Positions 56,492-61,839 of a stretch of DNA of 64,000 bases are shown here, piece after piece. This DNA is from an uncultured Crocinitomix sp. (GTDB lineage Bacteria > Bacteroidota > Bacteroidia > Flavobacteriales_D > Crocinitomicaceae). How positions within the stretch are numbered: position 1 is the first letter of the stretch; every line of letters begins with the position of its first letter. The notes below the pieces were generated by a model. The model did not search any database, had not been told where the DNA came from, and was given only the letters and a program-made list of their open reading frames with translations. Where the stretch lies: contig CAKZON010000085.1 in NCBI GenBank assembly GCA_937136425.1, positions 59,005-123,004 on the forward strand, in the 5' to 3' direction. The position numbers were made by a program, and so were the translations under genes.

Positions 56492-57484
56492 ATGGAATCA
56501 AAATACGGATTTAAAAAATTTACAATTGCTGAATTTGAAGCTTGGATTGCACAATTAAAAGTTGCAAGAACCATTCGAACGGTGCAGCAACATCACACAT
56601 ATTTACCCAATTACAGTCATTTTGATGGTGAAAATCACTTTAAAGTGCAACGAGGAATGAAAAACCATCATGTAAACTCAAATGGCTGGCAAGACATAGG
56701 ACAACACTTTACCAGCTTTCCAGACGGGACTATTGTTACTGGGCGAAGTCTTGAAAAGACGCCCGCGTGTATTTATGGCTTTAATTCTAACTCTATTTGC
56801 ATAGAGCATTTGGGAGATTTTGACACCGGTAACGATCAAATGTCAGACGCACATCAAGACACCGCAATAAGAATGACAGCTGCAATTTGTCGTAAATTTA
56901 GCATTGATGTAAATACTGACAAAATAGTCTACCATCATTGGTTCAATTTAGCTACAGGTAAACGTAATGACGGAACAGGTAAAAACAAGTCTTGTCCAGG
57001 AACTAACTTTTTTGGAGGCAATAAAGTAGCAGATGCTCAGGCAAATTTCATCCCAAAAGTACAAGCCGTGCTTGCTGGAACAGTTCCAAATAAACCAAAA
57101 ACAGAATTGATTAAATACGTTGCTGTTACAGCAAGTCGTTTAAACATTCGTAAAGGCCCAGGTACTAATTTCAGCAAAGTTTCAGATCGTCAACCTGCAG
57201 TACTTGGATCAAACTTACGTGTATACAAAATTAAAGATGGATGGTATAAAATATCAAGTTCAACCGAACATTGGGTATATGGTCATTATACACAAGACGT
57301 TTACCGAACAACCGTTACAGCAAGTAAATTAAATGCTCGATCAGGTCCGGGCACTAACTTTAGTAGAGTTGGCTCATTTCCTAAAAATCGTGAATTATGG
57401 ATTGAAGAAATTGACGGTGGATGGGCAAAAGTCATTTTTGAAAATTGCTGGGTTAGCAAACAATACCTTCTTTTCGAATCATAG
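56492..57484 (+). CDS. N-acetylmuramoyl-L-alanine amidase-like protein with two SH3 domains
   Basis: 330 aa from ATG 56492; an upstream ATG at 56471 adds seven residues, but TAAATTTC at 56454 favours the later start. Residues about 20-190 are an Amidase_2/PGRP-like domain with zinc ligands H34 or H35, H148 or H149, and Cys168 (K-S-C-P-G). Two type 3 bacterial SH3 domains follow (210-268 and 274-327), each beginning V-T-A-S-x-L-N and containing G-P-G-T-N-F-S, for wall binding. No signal peptide is visible, so export (if any) is by another route. It would cut the amide between MurNAc and the peptide stem. Confidence 0.85.
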   Translation: MESKYGFKKFTIAEFEAWIAQLKVARTIRTVQQHHTYLPNYSHFDGENHFKVQRGMKNHHVNSNGWQDIGQHFTSFPDGTIVTGRSLEKTPACIYGFNSNSICIEHLGDFDTGNDQMSDAHQDTAIRMTAAICRKFSIDVNTDKIVYHHWFNLATGKRNDGTGKNKSCPGTNFFGGNKVADAQANFIPKVQAVLAGTVPNKPKTELIKYVAVTASRLNIRKGPGTNFSKVSDRQPAVLGSNLRVYKIKDGWYKISSSTEHWVYGHYTQDVYRTTVTASKLNARSGPGTNFSRVGSFPKNRELWIEEIDGGWAKVIFENCWVSKQYLLFES

Positions 57485-57639
57485 CCTTTAAAAACAGCTT
57501 TTTTACAAAAAATCAACATAAAAATTGATTTAAAAGCACAATCAATTTTTAACCAATAGGCAACCCTATCATTTAATCTCCGTTTATGGCTTGCGTAATT
57601 ACGCGAAAAAAATTAAAATGACGACACTTACAAGAACAC

Positions 57640-57758
57640 ATATTATAAATTGGATACGCCCCAGTTTTTCGGCGAAAGAGCAAGTCTTATCCTATGGGAT
57701 GGATAAGTTTGGCTGCGGAAAAAGTTGACAGGGGAAGGACAATTTGTGCTTAATATTT
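57640..57758 (+). ncRNA. Candidate structured non-coding RNA
   Basis: Nested complementary segments suggest one folded RNA: AAATTG 57647-57652 with CAATTT 57740-57745, CCCC 57659-57662 with GGGG 57731-57734, TTTTTC 57665-57670 with GAAAAA 57718-57723, and CTTATCC 57686-57692 with GGATAAG 57701-57707. A strong terminator follows at 57759. The 6S-like long-hairpin shape with internal bulges cannot be excluded, but no Rfam family was recognised. The 5' end is not defined; GCGTAATTACGC near 57594 may belong to its promoter. Confidence 0.5.
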
Positions 57759-57790
57759 AACCCGGTCAACATGAGTTGATCGGGTTTTTT
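57759..57790 (+). terminator. Rho-independent terminator of the ncRNA candidate
   Basis: A 12-bp stem (AACCCGGTCAAC with GTTGATCGGGTT, one G-T pair), ATGA loop and six T. It is 275 bp from the amidase stop, so it more likely ends an RNA starting in between. Confidence 0.92.
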
Positions 57791-57990
57791 ATGACCTGAA
57801 AACTCCTTAAATATTAAAATTGAGTTTGCAGGAATCAACAGAAACAAAAAGAAATTTTATTGTTACTGATTGATTAGCACGGGTGGGTGAAATAGTGCTT
57901 TTCGACAAAATCGAAATTCAGGGAACCAAATTCTTTTTTAATTCAATCGCTAATTTCAAATATTATCAGAACTGATCACAATAAAAAATG

Positions 57991-59757
57991 CTAGTTAATT
58001 TCTGCATATTCTTGCCACAACAATCCTTTTTGTAATGCAATGGATGCGAATTCTAAATGAATAACTCTTCGTTTTTTATCTGTTTTACTTTTACCTGACG
58101 CATGCAATACTAGAGGTTTCATTAATTGTACACCGCCAGATGCAACCTCACATAATTGAGGAATACTATTCTCTGTAATTGTGCTTATTTCTGCATCTGA
58201 CAAAACTTTATTATGCGAGCCATAAATTACCTTTAACGCCCCGTTTTTTTCATTCGCATCATCTAAATGAATTCGTATTGTAAATCTGTTCTTCCCAATT
58301 TCTTCTGGAGGACAAACACTCACAACTTCATCTTTTTCTGTCCAACCATAATAACCCTCTGTTTTCTCCTTCCAAATCTTATTCGCCTTTTTTGAGGTTT
58401 TATCTTTGGCCACATTAATAGCAACATCTTGATGATTAGCTACTGACCAATTGTTTTCTTCCGCCTTGTTAAAATAAATGGCTTTAGTCAAAAACGCATC
58501 CTTATCAATAGCATTTATTATAGTACGTAGGTTTTGATTAAAAATATACGCTTCTAATTTAGGAACTTCAATTAGCAATCGTCTTTGTGCAAATGCTTGT
58601 TTCCGTTTTTTCCCTTGTGTCTTGAAAAAATCATTCAACGTACTATTCATTTTATTGACTTCTCTTTTCGTATATATATTATTCAATATTGCAGAACCTT
58701 TATGCTGCAGCTGCGTCACCCTATTTTTTACGCTTCCGTTGTTCAATTCTGTTCTATACAAATCTAAACCTCCTTGCAAACGCGATTGAATTGATTTACG
58801 CAAACGTTCTGGTGCAACAACTCGCACTCCATCACCTAATCCAAGAATTTCCTTTTCTAATTCAAAGTTTAACTGAACATTTAATGAAATAGTCACTCCA
58901 TAATAATCTTTGCCAACTAGTTTTTGACTCGGATGAAAAGGTTTCGTTAAAGCATAGGGAGCATGTTTATGCGTTATAAACAAAACCACCTCTTCGGGTT
59001 CGAGCGTAGGAGAAACAGAAACTCCAATAGCATGTTTAAAATAATCTTCGGCGTTAAATTGCGAATTGGGTTTATAAGCTTTACTACTACCTTCAATGCT
59101 AATTATTCTGTCCAATGCCAAGTTTAAAATTGCATCTCCTTTATGTTTTCTCCCTATTAAAAACCATCTATTTCTAAATTCTTTTAAGAGATAAGCATGA
59201 AAATCAAACGTGTTGGCTGAGCGCGCCTTAAATGATTGATACGTTATTTTAATGGCCTCTTTCTTTATAATTGACTGATACAATTCATCTAAATACTCGA
59301 TTCCTTTTAAATTCTCATTCTTCTCAAAATCAATAACCGGTTGTTGATTGGTTTGTTGACTATAAACATGATCTTCTAACTTTTGCACCATTCCGTCCAG
59401 TTCACGAAAATGTGAAAAGCCTTGAAACTGTTTTAAAAATTGCACGGCTTCGGATAGTTTTCCTAAATCCTGATCTGAAATTGGAATATTCGTAATACTG
59501 TAATCTTGTTCTTCGTACTTATAATACTTGCGATCAACGACTATAATTGGCGCATTATAACCCAATTTATCACTACGCATTATTTGAATATCCGCCTGAA
59601 CTGTTCTTCTACTCACTCCTTTATCAATTCCTTCATATTCATACAAGGCCTCAGAACACTCATAGATCAAATCTTCTAAAGTCCACAAACGATAGTGGTT
59701 TTGGAGACATTTATCAATTGTTTTATACCGAATTAATGCATTTTTATTTACAGCCAT
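57991..59757 (-). CDS. WYL-domain transcription regulator fused to a phytanoyl-CoA dioxygenase-like domain
   Basis: 588 aa. Residues 8-85 are a winged helix-turn-helix (L-W-T-L-E-D-L-I and S-R-R-T-V-Q-A-D-I). A WYL domain covers about 155-225, with R-W-F-L-I-G at 197-202 in place of the usual WYL, and a WCX-like extension reaches 335. After a basic linker, residues 355-588 resemble Fe(II)/2-oxoglutarate PhyH enzymes: H442-Q-D444, G-A-L-K-V-I-Y-G-S-H (506-515), H552 and R563-R564. The gene diverges from a tRNA array. WYL proteins sense nucleic-acid-type ligands in many defence and repair loci. The fusion suggests an oxygenase-linked sensor or an RNA/DNA-modifying activity; this is inference. 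Confidence 0.82.
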   Translation of the reverse strand: MAVNKNALIRYKTIDKCLQNHYRLWTLEDLIYECSEALYEYEGIDKGVSRRTVQADIQIMRSDKLGYNAPIIVVDRKYYKYEEQDYSITNIPISDQDLGKLSEAVQFLKQFQGFSHFRELDGMVQKLEDHVYSQQTNQQPVIDFEKNENLKGIEYLDELYQSIIKKEAIKITYQSFKARSANTFDFHAYLLKEFRNRWFLIGRKHKGDAILNLALDRIISIEGSSKAYKPNSQFNAEDYFKHAIGVSVSPTLEPEEVVLFITHKHAPYALTKPFHPSQKLVGKDYYGVTISLNVQLNFELEKEILGLGDGVRVVAPERLRKSIQSRLQGGLDLYRTELNNGSVKNRVTQLQHKGSAILNNIYTKREVNKMNSTLNDFFKTQGKKRKQAFAQRRLLIEVPKLEAYIFNQNLRTIINAIDKDAFLTKAIYFNKAEENNWSVANHQDVAINVAKDKTSKKANKIWKEKTEGYYGWTEKDEVVSVCPPEEIGKNRFTIRIHLDDANEKNGALKVIYGSHNKVLSDAEISTITENSIPQLCEVASGGVQLMKPLVLHASGKSKTDKKRRVIHLEFASIALQKGLLWQEYAEIN

Positions 59758-59922
59758 TGAAAAATAATTTCAATAAAAATAAGAAAAAAATCAACTGCGC
59801 AGAAAGGCTGCGCAATTCTGTTTTTAGTTTGTACTGTCAAACGAGACAAATGAAAATTGAAAACAGTATTTGATTCATGATTAACATGAAAATTTATACA
59901 ACTGAAAGATTAAAAAACATAT

Positions 59923-59994
59923 GCGGTAATAGCTCCAAGGTAGAGCATCTGGTTGCCAATCAGAAGGCTGTCAGTTCAAGTCTGACTTACCGCA
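59923..59994 (+). tRNA. tRNA-Gly (GCC)
   Basis: Acceptor GCGGTAA/TTACCGC, D arm GCTC/GAGC, anticodon loop TTGCCAA, T arm GTCAG-TTCAAGT-CTGAC, discriminator A followed by CA. First member of the array; no encoded CCA. Confidence 0.93.
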
Positions 59995-60006
59995 CAAAAT
60001 TTAAAC

Positions 60007-60078
60007 AGAGGCATAGCTCAGCGGAAGAGCGCTTGTTTTACATGCAAGATGTCGGGAGTTCGAATCTCTCTGCCTCTA
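60007..60078 (+). tRNA. tRNA-Val (TAC)
   Basis: Acceptor AGAGGCA/TGCCTCT, anticodon stem CTTGT/GCAAG with loop TTTACAT, T loop TTCGAAT, discriminator A followed by CA. 12 nt after tRNA-Gly. Confidence 0.92.
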
Positions 60079-60133
60079 CAAAAGTGTTGAGTTTATTGAG
60101 CAAAACAATCACTCGATATTTAAAACTTAAAAT

Positions 60134-60206
60134 GGGGTTATGGTGAAAATGGCAATCATTGAAGCTTTGCATGCTTTAGTTCAGAGTTCGAGGCTCTGTG
60201 GCTCCA
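60134..60206 (+). tRNA. tRNA-Ala (TGC), divergent
   Basis: Acceptor GGGGTTA/TGGCTCC contains the G3-U70 wobble pair that marks alanine tRNAs. Anticodon stem GAAGC/GCTTT, loop TTTGCAT. D stem is only 3 bp (GTG/CAT) with an 11-nt loop. T stem CAGAG/CTCTG. Discriminator A, then CA. Confidence 0.85.
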
Positions 60207-60234
60207 CAAACCAGACAAACGAGTCTGGATAAAT

Positions 60235-60308
60235 TCTTCTGTAGCTCAAATTGGTAGAGCTCCTCCCTTGTAAGGAGATGGTTGTCGGTTCGAGTCCGAC
60301 TGGAAGAT
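60235..60308 (+). tRNA. tRNA-Thr (TGT)
   Basis: Acceptor TCTTCTG/TGGAAGA (two G-T pairs), D arm GCTC/GAGC, anticodon loop CTTGTAA, stem CCTCC/GGAGA with one mismatch, T stem GTCGG/CCGAC. Discriminator T, then CA. Confidence 0.9.
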
Positions 60309-60314
60309 CAAAAT

Positions 60315-60387
60315 TGCGCGGTAGAGCAGTGGTTAGCTCAGGAGGTTCATATTCTCCAAGTCGCGGGTTCGAATCCCGCCTGCGCAA
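60315..60387 (+). tRNA. tRNA-Met (CAT)
   Basis: Acceptor TGCGCGG/CTGCGCA, D arm GAGC/GCTC, anticodon loop TTCATAT in stem GGAGG/TCTCC, T stem GCGGG/CCCGC, discriminator A then CA. The anticodon stem lacks the three G-C pairs of initiators, and position 1-72 is paired, so it is an elongator; tRNA-Ile with modified CAT cannot be fully excluded. Confidence 0.87.
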
Positions 60388-60484
60388 CAAAGGACTAATA
60401 AACACATGTTTACTTGATGTTTTGAGGTTCAAGCATAGGATAAAATAGAAAGCAAAGGCAGTCTTACCTATGTAAAATAAAAAC

Positions 60485-60557
60485 GGAAAAGTAGCAAAGA
60501 TGGTCTATGCGGCCGGTTGAAGCCCGGTAGATAATGGTTCGATACCATTCTTTTCCA
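60485..60557 (+). tRNA. tRNA-Phe (GAA)
   Basis: Acceptor GGAAAAG/CTTTTCC, D stem GCA/TGC, anticodon stem GCCGG/CCGGT with loop TTGAAGC, T stem AATGG/CCATT with loop TTCGATA, discriminator A. Confidence 0.9.
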
Positions 60558-60601
60558 CGATAGTAAAAATGTTTTTTGAATTATTGATACATAAAAAATA
60601 C

Positions 60602-60669
60602 ACAAGTGCGCAGAGGCTGTTAATTGCTCTCCAAAAGCAATGGTAAGGGTTCGATTCCTTTCACTTGTG
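60602..60669 (+). tRNA. tRNA-Trp (CCA) with truncated D arm
   Basis: Acceptor ACAAGTG/CACTTGT pairs 7/7; anticodon stem TTGCT/AGCAA with loop CTCCAAA; T arm AAGGG-TTCGATT-CCTTT; discriminator G as in normal tRNA-Trp, then CA. Position 8 is C, and the D arm is reduced to CAG-AGG-CTG, so the molecule is only 68 nt. Confidence 0.78.
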
Positions 60670-60697
60670 CAAAACACTGAGTTAAAAATCAGTAAAT

Positions 60698-60769
60698 GCG
60701 GTAATAGCTCCAAGGTAGAGCGTCTGGTTTCCACCCAGAAGGCTGCCAGTTCAAGTCTGGCTTACCGCA
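60698..60769 (+). tRNA. tRNA-Gly (TCC)
   Basis: Nearly identical acceptor, D and T arms to the first tRNA-Gly, but anticodon loop TTTCCAC in stem TCTGG/CCAGA. Discriminator A then CA. The two Gly genes look like an old duplication with anticodon change. Confidence 0.93.
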
Positions 60770-60774
60770 CAAAT

Positions 60775-60847
60775 GCAGTAGTAGCTTAACAGGTTGAGCA
60801 CCGTTCTTTTAAAGCGGGGGTAGTAAGTTCGAGTCTTACGTACTGCA
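60775..60847 (+). tRNA. tRNA-Lys (TTT)
   Basis: Acceptor GCAGTAG/GTACTGC (position 7-66 is G-G), D stem GCTT/GAGC, anticodon stem CCGTT/AGCGG with loop CTTTTAA, T stem GTAAG/CTTAC, discriminator A then CA. Only 5 nt after tRNA-Gly. Confidence 0.9.
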
Positions 60848-60859
60848 CATGTAGATAGC

Positions 60860-60912
60860 GAGTATAGGCTGCGAGTTGGAGAACCATTTCCCAAAACTCA
60901 AAGCCTATACTC
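60860..60912 (+). other. 53-nt hairpin inside the tRNA array
   Basis: GAGTATAGGCT (60860-60870) pairs perfectly with AGCCTATACTC (60902-60912); inside, GAGTT (60873-60877) pairs with AACTC (60895-60899). It occupies the slot of a tRNA between Lys and Tyr but has no D or T arm. It could be a processing signal or a minihelix-like RNA. Confidence 0.7.
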
Positions 60913-60918
60913 AAAAAT

Positions 60919-61000
60919 GGGGGCGCGCCAAAGTTGGAGAGTTGGGGCAGACTGTAAATCTGTTGTTTATTCTGAGTAGGTTCGAATCCTACCACCCTCA
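60919..61000 (+). tRNA. tRNA-Tyr (GTA)
   Basis: Acceptor GGGGGCG/CACCCTC (one mismatch), D stem CCAA/TTGG, anticodon stem GCAGA/TCTGT with loop CTGTAAA, 12-nt variable region, T stem GTAGG/CCTAC, discriminator A then CA. Confidence 0.88.
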
Positions 61001-61019
61001 CATAAAAACTAAACACTAC

Positions 61020-61106
61020 GGAAGAGCAAGCAGATAGGTGACTGCACTGGTCTTGAAAACCAACGAGCCTTTAAAAGCCTTGAGAGTTCGATTCTCTCTT
61101 CTTCCG
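61020..61106 (+). tRNA. tRNA-Ser (TGA)
   Basis: Acceptor GGAAGAG/TTCTTCC, D stem GCAG/CTGC, anticodon loop CTTGAAA, long variable arm (about 20 nt), T stem GAGAG/CTCTC, discriminator G as expected for Ser, then CA. Confidence 0.9.
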
Positions 61107-61130
61107 CAAATACTCCCAGAAATGGGAAAA

Positions 61131-61215
61131 GGAAAATAAACGTCATAGGATGGCGAGCCGCTTGCTAAGCGATCTGGTCCTTTCAAGGATTGTGGTTCGA
61201 GTCCACTGTTTTCCT
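61131..61215 (+). tRNA. tRNA-Ser (GCT)
   Basis: Acceptor GGAAAAT/GTTTTCC, D stem CGTC/GGCG, anticodon loop TTGCTAA in stem GCCGC/GCGAT (one mismatch), variable arm GTCCTTTCAAGGAT, T loop TTCGAGT. Discriminator is T rather than the usual G. Confidence 0.82.
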
Positions 61216-61368
61216 CTAAGTTCTGAAATGAACTAAAATTCTTGGCTGATAAATGTTAGCCAAGCGAGGAAGATATTTAATGCTAATAGCCTTGTTGTGT
61301 GTTTCACAAACGCCATAGTGTCAGTGATAATAATTACTGATATTCTGCTAATTATGTATGATTTTCCG
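61216..61368 (+). other. Hairpin-rich spacer in the tRNA array
   Basis: At least four consecutive hairpins: CTTGGCT/AGCCAAG (61241-61264), TTGTG/CACAA (61295-61309), TCAGTGAT/ATTACTGA with tetraloop AATA (61321-61340) and ATTATG/CATAAT (61351-61374). No tRNA with a T loop could be threaded through it. It directly precedes the 3' half of the first permuted tRNA. Confidence 0.55.
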
Positions 61369-61371
61369 CAT

Positions 61372-61464
61372 AATGTATAGGTCGAAGGTTCAACTCCTTC
61401 CTTTCCCGCAAACATAAATTAAAAACATGGGAAAGTAGCTCAGTTGGTAGAGCAATACACTTTG
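61372..61464 (+). tRNA. Apparently permuted tRNA gene 1 (3' half before 5' half)
   Basis: The 3' half at 61372-61408 gives TGTAT, variable AGGTC, T arm GAAGG-TTCAACT-CCTTC, acceptor CTTTCCC and discriminator G, then CA. The 5' half at 61429-61464 gives acceptor GGGAAAG, TA, D arm GCTC-AGTTGGTA-GAGC, A, then ATACA and the start of the loop (CTTTG). Acceptor (7/7) and anticodon stem (5/5) pair only when the halves are joined in this swapped order. The anticodon depends on the junction: CTTTGAA would read Gln (TTG), CTCATAA Met, CTTTTAA Lys. Confidence 0.6.
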
Positions 61465-61468
61465 ATGC

Positions 61469-61538
61469 ATAGGTTCGATTCCTATCTCGACTCAAAATCG
61501 AGTAGCTCAGTTGGTAGAGCACCAGACTTTCACTCTGG
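61469..61538 (+). tRNA. Apparently permuted tRNA-Glu (TTC)
   Basis: The 5' part at 61496-61538 has acceptor AATCGAG, D arm GCTC-AGTTGGTA-GAGC, and a complete anticodon arm CCAGA-CTTTCAC-TCTGG. No T arm follows it. The matching T arm ATAGG-TTCGATT-CCTAT and acceptor CTCGACT lie upstream at 61469-61492, pairing 6/7 with the acceptor. The joint would be in the variable region. Read linearly, neither part makes a tRNA. Confidence 0.5.
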
Positions 61539-61539
61539 C

Positions 61540-61839
61540 TTAAAAAGCAAAGCTGATCACTTTTTAAAATGATCGACTTAAACAAGGTAACACAAACTTG
61601 TATTTTATTCTAGTGAGCCAAGCTCAAAATGAATATTTACAGCTTTGATTAGACCTGAATGAATTGTTACGAAAAATTCAAAAAAATGACTGAAATGCAT
61701 TAATAATGTTAAATAAAAGAGCATTTATGGTGTAAAAAAATGATTTTTTGAGGAATTTATCGCCCTTTTCATTCCGTCTTTAAAAAGTGGTTTGATTGCC
61801 TTGTTTATTTTGAATTGTAATTAATAAAAAACAAATAAA
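61540..61839. other. Intergenic region between the tRNA array and the Band-7 gene
   Basis: It starts with a hairpin (TTAAAAAG 61540-61547 with CTTTTTAA 61560-61567) right after the last anticodon stem. About 270 bp of AT-rich sequence follow with no terminator, so the Band-7 gene could be read from the array promoter. TATTTTG near 61804 is one base short of a -7 box. Confidence 0.45.

Noticed and set aside
57618..57728. A 36-codon open frame starting ATG-ACG-ACA inside the structured RNA region
   Set aside because: It lies across nested helices and is followed by a terminator about 30 bp later, and the peptide has no recognisable features. An RNA explanation accounts for more of the sequence.
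61429..61494. A linear tRNA reading of GGGAAAG ... CTCGACT
   Set aside because: The acceptor strands do not pair, and there are not enough bases between the D arm and T arm for an anticodon stem and variable region; the permuted reading explains both ends.
60181..61585. Several minus-strand and plus-strand open frames of 60-90 codons across the tRNA genes
   Set aside because: They translate tRNA genes; the recurring G-F-E-S-R and V-G-F-E-P-T-type peptides are the T-arm sequence read as protein.
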